A stretch of DNA of 64,000 nt from assembly GCF_014696925.1 (NCBI RefSeq), contig NZ_JACJQY010000017.1:31219-95218 (forward strand), given 5' to 3'. Of this stretch, positions 27,183-36,067 are shown piece by piece. The notes beneath the pieces were generated by a model. That model saw nothing but the letters and a program-made list of their open reading frames with translations. It did not search any database and was not told where the DNA came from. The DNA comes from Phormidium tenue FACHB-1050. Its GTDB lineage: Bacteria; Cyanobacteriota; Cyanobacteriia; Pseudanabaenales; Pseudanabaenaceae. Within the stretch, counting starts at the first letter, position 1. Each line of letters begins with the position of its first letter. Both the position numbers and the translations under genes were made by a program.

Positions 27183-27929
27183 GGCTAGACGCTTGTTTCG
27201 CATCAGCACATTTTTACCTTCATTAGTTTGCTCGATCACTAATAACGGTGTTGGTTTCGCCGTTTGATCCCAACTAATCACCGCTAGCCGTCCCTGAATC
27301 GTAGGTTGCCAATTCCGATTTACATCTGAGGCAACCACAAAACTTTCTAGCCCAGTCGCCAAATCTTTGAGAATGCTCTGCGAACCATGGGTGGGGATTT
27401 TCGCTAGCTTGACATGGATACGAAATAGGGTGCGAATTTGTGAGTCATCATGATGTTCAGGCTGATAAGACACATCAAAAATCACATCGACCTTGCGAAC
27501 CGTGCCACTGTCTTCTTCAGTTGGCATTAGTGCAGGTGCAACTTTTTGGCGGAGGTTGACCTTCATTTGCGCCAAGATAATTTCACAAAAATGAGGTTCT
27601 TCCATTCTCATGCTGAGATAATCTAGATTGAACTCACGGGAATGAATCAAATCAGGATTGCGTTCATGCTCATCAATTGTATGCAGAGCTAGTTTTAGCT
27701 TTTTGGCGAGTTCATGGGTTTTCAGTCTCTCGATCTTTAGTTGTTGACGATTTTTTTGCAATTGCCAATAATGGTAGGCTGTTGCGCCGATCGCTCCCCA
27801 CAGTAAGACTAGAAGTAGGCTCACGCCGACAGTATTTTGCAGCGGTAGTGTGGACTGCTCAAGGGCCCCCAGAAAGCCACCTTCTTGATCGCTTTTTACA
27901 GTCATTAAAACGTTTGATCTGTACAACAT
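27168..27929 (-). CDS. Hypothetical single-pass membrane protein
   Basis: 253 residues; possible second start at the ATG at 27905. One transmembrane segment (about 31-52: TVGVSLLLVLLWGAIGATAYHYW), a charged helical or coiled-coil part (about 55-95) and a mixed C-terminal domain with ILAQMKVNLRQKVAPALMP and VDVIFDVSYQPEH. The topology suggests an N-in single anchor with the large domain on the other side. I recognise no domain. Its end lies in a palindrome shared with pheA. Confidence 0.65.
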   Translation of the reverse strand: MLYRSNVLMTVKSDQEGGFLGALEQSTLPLQNTVGVSLLLVLLWGAIGATAYHYWQLQKNRQQLKIERLKTHELAKKLKLALHTIDEHERNPDLIHSREFNLDYLSMRMEEPHFCEIILAQMKVNLRQKVAPALMPTEEDSGTVRKVDVIFDVSYQPEHHDDSQIRTLFRIHVKLAKIPTHGSQSILKDLATGLESFVVASDVNRNWQPTIQGRLAVISWDQTAKPTPLLVIEQTNEGKNVLMRNKRLAQSKI

Positions 27930-28039
27930 AGCAAAGCCCCAATCATTTAAATAGAAATATCAGAAAGCCGACTTGCCTTAATACCCTATTCTTACTATGC
28001 CCACAATTTGCCCTGAAATTAATTTATAGTGCTTCGCCG

Positions 28040-28082
28040 TAGATTAAAGATGGGGCGGCGAAGCCGCCCCATCTTTAATCTA
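28040..28082. terminator. Hairpin at the end of the Ser/Thr kinase gene
   Basis: TAGATTAAAGATGGGGCGGC-GAA-GCCGCCCC... perfect palindrome that contains the kinase stop codon (28075-28077). Confidence 0.75.
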
Positions 28083-29874
28083 CTTTTGTCAGATTGGCGA
28101 TTTTCCATTTGCCATTTTCAAAACTCAGGGTGCAAACATATCGCCCCCTTGATGGCTGCGACTGAGTGCGATCGATTTTGCCGTTGACATATAGGGTGGG
28201 ACTTTCAAAAATCTCTACGGTCACATTGGCTTGATTATCCTGAATACCAAATGCACCAACCCGACTCACCGTAAATTCACCATAGCGATAAAAAGCATTA
28301 TTCTGCTCTAACCAGTCGATCGCTCCCTTCCGTTTCTCATAGGCTTCCCCTGTAGTTATTTCAGCCAGCAACTTACGGTCAAAGGGTGGGGCAAACATTT
28401 GATTTTTGCTAGCTACCAAATTATTTACGATGTCTACAGCATCAGTCTCAGACAAAGGTGTAATTGGGATTTTGGGAGAAGTAGTTGGGGTCGGACTAGG
28501 GACTGCCGTGGGTGCAGAAGTTGGGGTGGGAATAACGGTAGGTTCGATAGAAGCGGATGGACTAGGACTAGCTACGGGAGTTTTGCTAGGACTTTGGGTA
28601 ACGGCAGCTTTATTAGGAGTGGAGTTATTGGCGGTATTTGTGGTGGGATTGGATGAACGTGTTGCCATCAAAGCGCCGATCGCGATCGCGATGGCAAAGG
28701 CTCCGCCCCATAAAGCAATCCATAAACCTTTATTACTACCATTACCACCATTATGATCAGCTTGAATTGGGGCGTAAACCTGTACAGTCTGCTGAGACAA
28801 TGGTTCATGAGATGGAGCGTGATTTATGGGTGTAGGTGTTTGATTAGCTGGTGGTAATGGTTGGATTGGTGGTTGTTGAATCAGTGGCGGCGCGATCGCT
28901 GGCGTATATACTTCTGTCGGTGGGACTGTGGGAGTTACTTGGGGTAAGACTTCCGTATGCAAATCATGATTGTTGTTTTGATTGTTATTTAGACCCACAA
29001 TCGTGGACTGAAGACCATTAGCGGAGTTACTTACTGGTTGCGTTGGCAAGTGGTGATCGTCTAGGTTTGCCAAAACCTTACGAATTTCTAAAGCTGATTC
29101 ATAGCGATCTTTGTAGTGATAGCGCGTCATCTTGGTTAATACATCCACTAATCCCGACTTATTGGGTACAAGATGCTGCCAGATTAACTCTCCTGTTTGA
29201 TAATCTTCTTGCAATTCACGGGGTGGTAAACCTGTCAGGGCTTGAATGCCGATCATTCCAAGTGCATACAAATCACTGTTAGGGCGGGGTTTACCTTGAG
29301 CTTGCTCACTAGGCATATATCCCAAAGTCCCGATCGCTACGGTGGCGATCGTGGCTCCCTCTTGATTTAGCTGATTTTGAACCTGTTTGATCGCCCCAAA
29401 ATCGATCAATACTAATTTGCTATCGGATTTACGGCGAATAATGTTGTCTGGCTTAATATCACGATGAATTACCCCATGACTATGGGTATATTCCAGAATG
29501 CTTAATAAATCATCAAGAATCTGCATAACTAAGGTTTCACTGAGCCGATAGCCGCGTACCAACTCTAGTTCTAGCGATCGTCCCTCGATAAACTCTTCTA
29601 CCAAATAAAATTCCCCAGCCTGCTCAAAATAAGCCAGCAAACGAGGTATGCGATCGTGACTACCTAATTGAGCAAGGGTTTGCGCTTCACTGGTGAATAA
29701 ACGACTCGCCACCTTTAAATATTCGCGATCGCTACTAGCAGGTTTGAGATGTTTGACCACACAAAGCGGCTCATTCGGGATGCGCGTATCATGGGCTAAA
29801 TAAGTATGACCAAATCCACCCTCACCCAACTTGCTAGCAATGCGGTAGCGTCCATCAAGTAATTGACCAATCAT
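28075..29874 (-). CDS. Membrane-anchored Ser/Thr protein kinase with C-terminal IMS/ARC6-like domain
   Basis: 599 residues. Kinase domain about 8-270: GEGGFGHTYLA glycine loop, VVKHLKP lysine, HRDIKPDNI catalytic loop, VLIDFGAIK metal site, GYMPSEQA. A Pro/Thr-rich linker, one transmembrane segment (about 385-408, LWIALWGGAFAIAIAIGALM), a second low-complexity linker of T/S/P repeats, then a C-terminal domain (about 485-599, LSETDAVDIVNNLVASKNQMFAPPF ... GKWKIANLTKVD) of the IMS/DUF4101 kind found at the end of cyanobacterial ARC6-like proteins. Likely an extracytoplasmic sensor part. Start ATG at 29874. Confidence 0.9.
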   Translation of the reverse strand: MIGQLLDGRYRIASKLGEGGFGHTYLAHDTRIPNEPLCVVKHLKPASSDREYLKVASRLFTSEAQTLAQLGSHDRIPRLLAYFEQAGEFYLVEEFIEGRSLELELVRGYRLSETLVMQILDDLLSILEYTHSHGVIHRDIKPDNIIRRKSDSKLVLIDFGAIKQVQNQLNQEGATIATVAIGTLGYMPSEQAQGKPRPNSDLYALGMIGIQALTGLPPRELQEDYQTGELIWQHLVPNKSGLVDVLTKMTRYHYKDRYESALEIRKVLANLDDHHLPTQPVSNSANGLQSTIVGLNNNQNNNHDLHTEVLPQVTPTVPPTEVYTPAIAPPLIQQPPIQPLPPANQTPTPINHAPSHEPLSQQTVQVYAPIQADHNGGNGSNKGLWIALWGGAFAIAIAIGALMATRSSNPTTNTANNSTPNKAAVTQSPSKTPVASPSPSASIEPTVIPTPTSAPTAVPSPTPTTSPKIPITPLSETDAVDIVNNLVASKNQMFAPPFDRKLLAEITTGEAYEKRKGAIDWLEQNNAFYRYGEFTVSRVGAFGIQDNQANVTVEIFESPTLYVNGKIDRTQSQPSRGRYVCTLSFENGKWKIANLTKVD

Positions 29875-29930
29875 CCGATTACACCATTTTTGTCACAAAT
29901 ATATAGCGATCGCCTTACAAGTAAAACACA

Positions 29931-29981
29931 AAACCCAAATATGGGAAGTGACACAAAGCGTCACTTCCCATATTTAGGTTT
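29931..29981. repeat. Family A hairpin, non-GC core variant
   Basis: AAACCCAAATATGGGAAGTGAC arm with CACAAAGC loop; one mismatch near the outer end. Confidence 0.85.
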
Positions 29982-29988
29982 CACTTAC

Positions 29989-30032
29989 TAAATAAATGAA
30001 GGCGGCGCTTCGCGCCACCTTCATTTATTTGG
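29989..30032. repeat. Family A hairpin
   Basis: AAATAAATGAAGGCGGCGC-TTC-GCGCCACC... followed by GGTTTTT; one core mismatch. Confidence 0.85.
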
Positions 30033-30240
30033 TTTTTGATAATGTTGCTGCTCATGCTTTAGGATTAAACGATTTAACGACACCTTGGTTTATGATGGAT
30101 AAGCTGTAAGCCCTAATACCTAAAATTAAAGTGCTAATGTCAAAAAATGACATAGTGCAGAATGGACATATAGCTTTTAGAGATAGTTTCGTAGACAAGG
30201 ACTAGTAAACTGCTAGCCGAACCAGTTGTTTTGATGATTT

Positions 30241-30591
30241 ATGGCTAGATACACTCAACATTTCTTAGTTGAAATCGCTCCCGAAAACCTACATTCAACG
30301 ATTATCAAAACGTTGGAGTCTTGTAGCTTGGTAATTACCTATGAAACTGATGACTATGTGATTGCCCAAGAAATCGAGACTAATGCGTCATTCGCCAAAA
30401 TGGTTACGGTAGAGGTCTTGATCCATCGTTCTGAGATTGAGGGCAATCAGGCAAAATTGACTAGCGTTACCAAAAATGCCGAACTGCCACTGCGGATTAA
30501 TAATTACTGTCATGGAATCTCTGATCGTGTTTCTAAAGCATTCTGTGACAGTCCAGAATGGAAGCTATTAGAAGTTACTTCAGGATATTAG
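30241..30591 (+). CDS. Conserved hypothetical protein upstream of smpB
   Basis: 116 residues, alpha/beta, no signal peptide or membrane segment. MARYTQHFLVEIAPENLHSTIIKTLESC then alternating strands. I do not recognise a family. It is 19 bases upstream of smpB on the same strand and so probably shares its transcript. Confidence 0.7.
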   Translation: MARYTQHFLVEIAPENLHSTIIKTLESCSLVITYETDDYVIAQEIETNASFAKMVTVEVLIHRSEIEGNQAKLTSVTKNAELPLRINNYCHGISDRVSKAFCDSPEWKLLEVTSGY

Positions 30592-30610
30592 ACAGTATTA
30601 ATGGGAATAA

Positions 30611-31069
30611 ATGGCAAATTACTATCGTGTACTCGCCGAAAATCGGCAAGCTAGATTTAATTACGAAATTCTCGAAACCCATGAAACAGGGATCGAGCTA
30701 CTTGGCACGGAAGTTAAATCAATTAAAGGGGGGAAAGCAAATCTACGTGATGCCTATGGCATTGTACGGAAGGGGCAGATCATGCTGCTAAATATGTATA
30801 TTGCCCCACACCATACAACTAGTGTGTATTTTAACCATGAGCCAACCCGCACCCGTCGCTTGCTGTTACATAAAGATGAAATCCGCAAGTTGATTGTGGC
30901 TGTGCAGCAAAAGGGTTTGACGCTAGTACCACTCAAGGTCTATCAAAAAGATGGATGGATTAAGGTTGATTTAGCCTTAGTACGCCAAAAGAAACTCCAC
31001 GACAAGCGCGATGATATGAAAAAACGCGATGATAAACGTGATATTGAAAGGGTCATGAAAAATCGTTAA
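30611..31069 (+). CDS. smpB: SsrA-binding protein
   Basis: Carries tmRNA to stalled ribosomes in trans-translation. 152 residues: NRQARFNYEILETHETGIELLGTEVKSIK opening (beta-barrel), GKANLRDAYG, LLLHKDEIRKL, LVPLKVYQKDGWIKVDLAL and a basic tail KKLHDKRDDMKKRDDKRDIER. Normal length and order. The tmRNA gene itself is not in this window. Confidence 0.96.
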   Translation: MANYYRVLAENRQARFNYEILETHETGIELLGTEVKSIKGGKANLRDAYGIVRKGQIMLLNMYIAPHHTTSVYFNHEPTRTRRLLLHKDEIRKLIVAVQQKGLTLVPLKVYQKDGWIKVDLALVRQKKLHDKRDDMKKRDDKRDIERVMKNR

Positions 31070-31211
31070 AACTTAAAAATATTCGTTTATTTGTGCTGAT
31101 TTGTAAATTAGCGATTGTTCACAAAACCTGTGGTAGTTTAAAAAATATACTGTAGACTTGTTCACCCAAATCAAATTGATACATTGCATCTCTAAAAATT
31201 AAAAAGTTATT

Positions 31212-31994
31212 ATGTCTGCTCCACCTCAATTTGCTATCAATCTTAGTGAAAAATTCCCAGAAAATTTAACGAATTCACCTATTCTAGAGGCTGTAATTCA
31301 TTGGGAGGCTCCTGCCAGTAAACCTTTAGAGCAAATATCATTAAAGGAAGCGCTAACCAAACATTTGCCTGAATACCCCACTATTCAGACTCACTATGTC
31401 ACAGAAGCTAAAATAATGGGTATGCCTGATGACACGTCTCAATTCTCACAGCACACACAATGGAATGGCTTTAGGCTTGAAGATGACCAAAAAAATTATG
31501 TAGCCCAATTTACGCATACTGGAATTGCTTTTAGTAGGGTTCAATCCTATGAAAGTTGGAAAAACTTTAAGAACGAAGCCTTGCGAGTCTGGGGTGTTTT
31601 TGTAGAATTAGCCGAGCCAAAGACGATCCGCCGATTAGGGGTTCGATTCATTAACCGAATTCTTATAAAACAAGATGAATCAATCTCAACCTATCTCAAA
31701 AGTGAACCATATAGGCTTTCTGGATTAGAAATCTCTCCAAAATCGTTTTTTTACCAAGATACTTACCAAGTTGCTGGCCATCCCTATCAAATTAACTTAG
31801 TTCGTACTATCCAACCCAATCAAACTGGTTCAGCAAGTGAGCAAGCGTTGATTGTAGATATTGATGTCTTTACAAATGAAGTTTCTAGTATTCGGGATGA
31901 TTTAAACCAACAACTCGCGGAAATGCGTTGGCTTAAGAATAAAATATTTTTCAGTAATATAACTGATACCGCCTTAAATAAATTTGGGAGTTAA
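31212..31994 (+). CDS. TIGR04255-like protein, first gene of a three-gene accessory operon
   Basis: 260 residues. The start (FPENLTNSPILEAVIHWEAP), the middle (WNGFRLEDDQKNYVAQFTHTGIAFSRVQSYESWKNFKNEA) and RRLGVRFINRI fit the TIGR04255 family, which is scattered in bacteria and has no known function. No catalytic motif seen. Three genes follow each other with gaps of 3 and 5 bases, so they are an operon. Composition is more AT-rich than smpB and the ABC exporter on either side. Role unknown; phage defence or toxin-antitoxin function are only possibilities. Confidence 0.75.
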   Translation: MSAPPQFAINLSEKFPENLTNSPILEAVIHWEAPASKPLEQISLKEALTKHLPEYPTIQTHYVTEAKIMGMPDDTSQFSQHTQWNGFRLEDDQKNYVAQFTHTGIAFSRVQSYESWKNFKNEALRVWGVFVELAEPKTIRRLGVRFINRILIKQDESISTYLKSEPYRLSGLEISPKSFFYQDTYQVAGHPYQINLVRTIQPNQTGSASEQALIVDIDVFTNEVSSIRDDLNQQLAEMRWLKNKIFFSNITDTALNKFGS

Positions 31995-31997
31995 GTC

Positions 31998-32456
31998 ATG
32001 ATCACAGCAATACGAGGAAATACAGAAACTGCTGCTTATATTGATGCAACTACCCAAAAGCAAAAAGGTTACTTTGACCAGTCTGTTGTTTTGGGGAAGC
32101 AATCAGCTTATAACGAGCTATATGCTTTTTGGAAAGAATGTCAATTACCAGATTGGGATGGTTATAACGCCCTTGCAGTTCAAGAAAAAACTTTATTTAA
32201 TGCTTACTGGTTTATTGAGTCACTACCTCTAGGCTACCCCTTGCCCTCTGTTGGGGCTGAACCAGATGGGCATTTAACTCTAGAGTGGTACAGTAATCCT
32301 CGCTGGATACTGTCAGTTAGCATTAGTCCCGAAGGCATGTTGTATTACGCCGCCCTTTTTGGTACTAGATCTGAGCGGGGATCAGATCATTTTTGTGGAG
32401 AAATACCCCAACCTATCTTGGAATTGATCAAAGAAGTTAAGGGAATAACGGTTTAA
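31998..32456 (+). CDS. Unknown protein, second gene of the accessory operon
   Basis: 152 residues, acidic, rich in aromatic residues. Notable segments: YAFWKECQLPDWDGYNALAVQEKTLFNAYWFIESLPLGYPLPSVGAEPDGHLTLEWY. The LPDWDGYNA...PDGxLxLEW pattern recurs in small uncharacterised proteins as far as I recall. No membrane segment. Three bases after the TIGR04255-like gene. Confidence 0.7.
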   Translation: MITAIRGNTETAAYIDATTQKQKGYFDQSVVLGKQSAYNELYAFWKECQLPDWDGYNALAVQEKTLFNAYWFIESLPLGYPLPSVGAEPDGHLTLEWYSNPRWILSVSISPEGMLYYAALFGTRSERGSDHFCGEIPQPILELIKEVKGITV

Positions 32457-32461
32457 AGAGC

Positions 32462-32860
32462 ATGATCGATGCTAATCATGTACCTGATGTGAGTGAGGAT
32501 GAAATCTTAGCTCGATATGCAATGCAAAGTAACCACTTTCGCAGTAGCGATCAAACTGCAAAGCCTGAACTGTTTATGCCACATCCTTATCAGGAATTAT
32601 CTTTAACCCGATATCTCGATGCAACCATTGAAGAAGTACTGGCTTTAGGTGAGGAAACAGCTAGAGAGCTAAATAAAACTTTTTACGGCAGGGCTGACAT
32701 TCAGGCAATTAAATGTAAAGTTGAGTCTTTGCAGGTAGTGAAAGACCCAACACCAAAAAATCCCAATCATGCAAATATTCAAGGATTTCCTCTTGATAAA
32801 CTAGAGCAGAAGGCGATCGCACTGGAACTAGCTGCTGATGCTAAATTTTATCCAGTATAA
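32462..32860 (+). CDS. Unknown protein, third gene of the accessory operon
   Basis: 132 residues, hydrophilic. It opens MIDANHVPDVSEDEILARYAM and carries LFMPHPYQELSLTRYLDATIEEVLALGEE. The short HVPDxxxxxR opening and PxPYQELSxTR segment may mark a family. No recognisable domain. It starts five bases after the previous stop codon and converges on the ABC exporter gene with a 10-base gap. Confidence 0.7.
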   Translation: MIDANHVPDVSEDEILARYAMQSNHFRSSDQTAKPELFMPHPYQELSLTRYLDATIEEVLALGEETARELNKTFYGRADIQAIKCKVESLQVVKDPTPKNPNHANIQGFPLDKLEQKAIALELAADAKFYPV

Positions 32861-32870
32861 CGGTGCTTCT

Positions 32871-34661
32871 TTAATTGGTTGCCATCATTTCTAGTTCGTA
32901 GAGGCTGGCATACACACCTTGTTTGGTTATGAGTTGATCGTGAGTGCCAGACTCGATCACTTCGCCTTGTTTGAGAACGAGAATGCGATCGACGTTGCGA
33001 ATTGTCGATAAGCGGTGAGCAATGATGATCGTAGTGCGATCGATCAACAATCGATCTAAGGCTTGTTGAATCAAAAACTCGGTGCTGACATCTAGACTAG
33101 CGGTTGCTTCATCCAAAATTAAAATTCGCGGATCGCGAATGGCAGCTCTGGCAAAGGCTAGTAACTGCTTTTGTCCACCCGAAAGATTTGTACCGCGCTC
33201 ACGGACTTGAGTTGCGTAAGCTTCGGGCAGTTCTTGAATAAAGCGATCGACATTCATCAACTCGGCGGCTTCAACCACCTGCTCGAACGCATAGTCTTCA
33301 CCGAGTGTAATGTTGTCCTTAATATCCCCAGAAAACAAAAAAGCATCCTGCAAAATTACGCCAACACATCGACGTAACTCTGCTTGGGTAATTTCGCGAA
33401 TGTCGATACCGTCGATAAGGATTCTGCCTTTGGTTGGCTCGTATAGACGCGATAACAGTCGGATGATTGAGCTTTTACCCGCTCCTGTGGGGCCGACAAG
33501 GGCAATTTTTTCACCTGCTTTCAGGGTGAAATTCACATCTTTGAGGACGTACTCATTGGGTTTGTAGCCGAACCACACATGATCAAAACAAATTTCGCCA
33601 GTGCCATCAAGGGGGAGCGTTTTGGGAGATTCAGGATCGCGAATTTCGATGGGTTCTTGCAGGATGGCATTGATCCGTTCAACTGCTGTAAATCCTGCTT
33701 GAATCGTGGTGAATTTTTCTGCGAGTTGGCGAATTGGGTCAAACAGGCGCTGCGAAAATAACACAAAAGCTGACAGTTCACCAAAAGTGAGATTTTTTTG
33801 AACAATTTGTCCACCGCCTAGCCACAGTACGCCAGCGATCGCCACCAGTGCAATCCATTCCAGTGTCGCCGAAACCGCAGAATCATGAAAAACTGTGCGA
33901 TTTACTTCATCTACATACTGCTTATTGACTTTGAGATGTTGGGCGGAGTTAAACTTTTCGCGGCGAAATAACTGAACGATATTTGCGCCAATAATATTTT
34001 CTTGCAGAATTGAATTAAGTTCTGATAGGCGATCGCGTGCTTTGAAATTTGCTTTGCGATATTCATGCTGGAAATAGACGATTAATGCAGTCACGGGTAG
34101 CACCATGATCACTAGCATCAGGGCTAAGTCCCAGCGCAGCAAAAACATGAAAATAGCGATTGTCCCGATCGCTGCAAAGTCGCTCAATACGCCTACAGCA
34201 CCAGTTGCGAATACATCACCTAGGGCTTCGACATCACTAGTTAAGCGGGTGATGAGTTTACCAACAGGCGTGCGATCAAAAAAACTAGTTGATAAAGAGG
34301 TGACGTGACGGAATAAATCAGCGCGAATATCTGCGGTGATTTTTTGTCCGACCTCTTGCACCAAGTAGCCCTGCCAAGACTGAAACGCAAGGCGCACTGC
34401 GATCGTCAGTAGTATGACTAGGCAAATCCACCGCAAACCCAACAAATCGCCGTTTTTAATTGGTCCATCAATGCCTTGCTGTACCAAAATTGGCTGGACA
34501 GCACTAGCGATCGAGAGAGGCACAAGTAAAAGCAGCGATATGACAAGCTGTTTGGAATTTTGCTTTGCGTAAGGCAATAAGCTCAACATCAACCGCCAGT
34601 CATTACTTTTGCGAGTTGAAGATTGAGATTTGGCAGAGCTAGCTGTGGGGGGGTTGATCAC
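32871..34661 (-). CDS. ABC exporter, fused permease and ATPase (MsbA/MdlB type)
   Basis: 596 residues: six transmembrane helices in about 30-320 and a nucleotide-binding domain in about 355-590 with Walker A GPTGAGKSS, signature LSGGQKQ, Walker B ILILDEATASLD and switch His in IIAHRLST. Half-transporter, acts as homo- or heterodimer; substrate (lipid, peptide or drug) not deducible. It starts with GTG at 34661 whose G is the last base of the psbI stop codon, so the two are probably cotranscribed. Confidence 0.9.
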   Translation of the reverse strand: MINPPTASSAKSQSSTRKSNDWRLMLSLLPYAKQNSKQLVISLLLLVPLSIASAVQPILVQQGIDGPIKNGDLLGLRWICLVILLTIAVRLAFQSWQGYLVQEVGQKITADIRADLFRHVTSLSTSFFDRTPVGKLITRLTSDVEALGDVFATGAVGVLSDFAAIGTIAIFMFLLRWDLALMLVIMVLPVTALIVYFQHEYRKANFKARDRLSELNSILQENIIGANIVQLFRREKFNSAQHLKVNKQYVDEVNRTVFHDSAVSATLEWIALVAIAGVLWLGGGQIVQKNLTFGELSAFVLFSQRLFDPIRQLAEKFTTIQAGFTAVERINAILQEPIEIRDPESPKTLPLDGTGEICFDHVWFGYKPNEYVLKDVNFTLKAGEKIALVGPTGAGKSSIIRLLSRLYEPTKGRILIDGIDIREITQAELRRCVGVILQDAFLFSGDIKDNITLGEDYAFEQVVEAAELMNVDRFIQELPEAYATQVRERGTNLSGGQKQLLAFARAAIRDPRILILDEATASLDVSTEFLIQQALDRLLIDRTTIIIAHRLSTIRNVDRILVLKQGEVIESGTHDQLITKQGVYASLYELEMMATN

Positions 34662-34777
34662 TATTCGAGATCCCTGTTACCTGGGTTGCGAGATGGATCG
34701 CTATTGAGGAAACCAAACACAAACAAACTGATAAAGAATATGACAGTGATATAGACCACTATTTTTAAAGTGAGCAT
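34661..34777 (-). CDS. psbI: Photosystem II reaction-centre protein I
   Basis: 38-residue thylakoid protein of the PSII core, next to D1. The translation of the minus strand from ATG at 34777 is [19 protein letters not shown], then VFGFL, then a polar tail NPGNRDLE, which matches PsbI along its whole length: one membrane helix and the conserved RNPGxxDLE end. A GGAG lies about 10 bases upstream. The gene is too short for usual ORF cut-offs. Its TAG overlaps the GTG start of the ABC exporter by one base. Confidence 0.95.
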   Translation of the reverse strand: MLTLKIVVYITVIFFISLFVFGFLNSDPSRNPGNRDLE

Positions 34778-34988
34778 AAATAAATAATCTCCGTATAAAT
34801 ATCTAAGAATTTATCCTATGTTAAATCTTATAGGAAAAGATGGGGATTCCTTATAATTCCTTAAGATTGGCTATTTGCTTTTGAGTATAAATACTTAAAT
34901 GGAAAAATTAAAGATAATACTTTGAGTTGCCTTTAATTGAGATATAGCCATGTTGGGCTTTTAAAACCCTTACTGGGTTTGATATTCT

Positions 34989-35033
34989 CCAAGAAGAGAA
35001 GAGTGGCGCGAAGCACCACTCTTCTCTTCTTGG
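34989..35033. repeat. Family A hairpin next to a family C fragment
   Basis: CCAAGAAGAGAAGAGTGGCGCGAAGCACCACTC... perfect palindrome, followed by GTTT. Directly left of it (about 34950-34980) lies a reverse-oriented fragment of the family C central part (AAACCC..GGGTTT). Confidence 0.85.
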
Positions 35034-35095
35034 GTTTAAGTTTTTTTGTGGCAAGGCTTCGCAGTGACACAAAAACTGGAGTTTTGCTAAAGCTT

Positions 35096-35770
35096 TTAAG
35101 TAGGAAATACTTGCCCCAAAAGTTGCGATCGCTCTATGTATAGAGATATTTGAGAAGCGATCGCCTTCAATAATTTCTCATCTAAATCTGAATAGGCAAG
35201 GGTGATTTCTTTGACATTATCTAACGTAATTGAAATATCTTTAACCTTACGATTTATTAACTGAAAAACGCCGACCGTCCTTTTTTGAGAATCAAACATG
35301 GGAACAGCTAAAACCGAACGGGTGTGATATTCAATATCATAATCAAAAGTCTTGTGATGTCGATATACAGCACCATCTGGGAGATCGTGCACATCAGATA
35401 AATTGAGCGTTTCACCTGTCATGGCAACATAGCCGACGATACTATCTTGATTGAGTGGCACGGCAAAGTTGACTAGCGATCGATCAGGTTGAGAATCATT
35501 TTGAGAAACTTCAAAGCAGACTGTATGGACTGGGGCAGAGCGATCGATTAAATAAATACTGCCTGCATCACTTGCTGTCATTGTCCGAGTTTTCGCTAAT
35601 ACTAATTCTAAAAAAGCTCTTAAGTCATTGGTGCTAGACAAATATAAAGATATTGTTACCAGATCATCAAGTAAGCATTTGTAATAACGCAATTGCTCGG
35701 ATAACACCTGACAATTTGAGGGGGAGATATCTTCAGATGTGTCTGGTTGCCAGCCTAAATCAGGAGTCAT
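35096..35770 (-). CDS. GAF-domain protein
   Basis: About 224 residues. A short N-terminal helix (CQVLSEQLRYYKCLLDDLVTIS) leads to one GAF domain (about 45-215; ASDAGSIYLIDR, SIVGYVAMTGETLNLSDVHDLP, RSVLAVPMFDSQKRTVGVFQLINRK). The C-terminal YIERSQLLGQV is the usual linker helix to an output domain, but no output domain follows; the protein stops there. It may be a truncated sensor or a stand-alone GAF adaptor. Start could also be TTG at 35782. Ligand not deducible. Confidence 0.82.
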   Translation of the reverse strand: MTPDLGWQPDTSEDISPSNCQVLSEQLRYYKCLLDDLVTISLYLSSTNDLRAFLELVLAKTRTMTASDAGSIYLIDRSAPVHTVCFEVSQNDSQPDRSLVNFAVPLNQDSIVGYVAMTGETLNLSDVHDLPDGAVYRHHKTFDYDIEYHTRSVLAVPMFDSQKRTVGVFQLINRKVKDISITLDNVKEITLAYSDLDEKLLKAIASQISLYIERSQLLGQVFPT

Positions 35771-35908
35771 GGATGTCGCCAATATCTTTATAATGTCCTG
35801 CTCAGCACAAATAAAACAAAGTCTTGGGAATTTAGTCTTAGCAGCACAAGCTATCCGAATAATACTAGCAAAATCACCTCAGAAAAACACTAAAAAAGTA
35901 AATGTAGC

Positions 35909-36031
35909 AATTCTCATTATTAAACCGATTTTGGTGTTTCTATCACCTTTGGCGATAGAAACACCAAAATCGGTTTTTTGAGATTTCGATATTGGCAAAA
36001 TCTCGAAAAACTGATCTTTATAATGAGAATT
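35909..36031. repeat. Nested palindromes with CCGATTTT arms
   Basis: Inner perfect palindrome 35922-35976 (AAACCGATTTTGGTGTTTC arms) and an outer pair AATTCTCATTAT / ATAATGAGAATT (35909-35920, 36020-36031). The CCGATTTT-GTGTTTC unit is shared with the repeat at 53966-54060. Confidence 0.8.
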
Positions 36032-36067
36032 GATGATAAATAGCAGTGATAAACGATGCCATTTACT

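Larger units (their letters stand above)
29875..30240. other. Spacer with two family A hairpins
   Basis: No gene is supported. After the hairpins (29931-30032), 30033-30240 is AT-rich and presumably holds the promoter of the next gene. Confidence 0.55.

Noticed and set aside
28399..28756. Gly/Val-rich frames antisense to the Ser/Thr kinase linker
   Set aside because: They arise from the T/S/P-repeat linker read backwards.
34937..35143. 68-codon frame across the 34.9-35.1 kb spacer
   Set aside because: Consists of a family C fragment and a family A hairpin.
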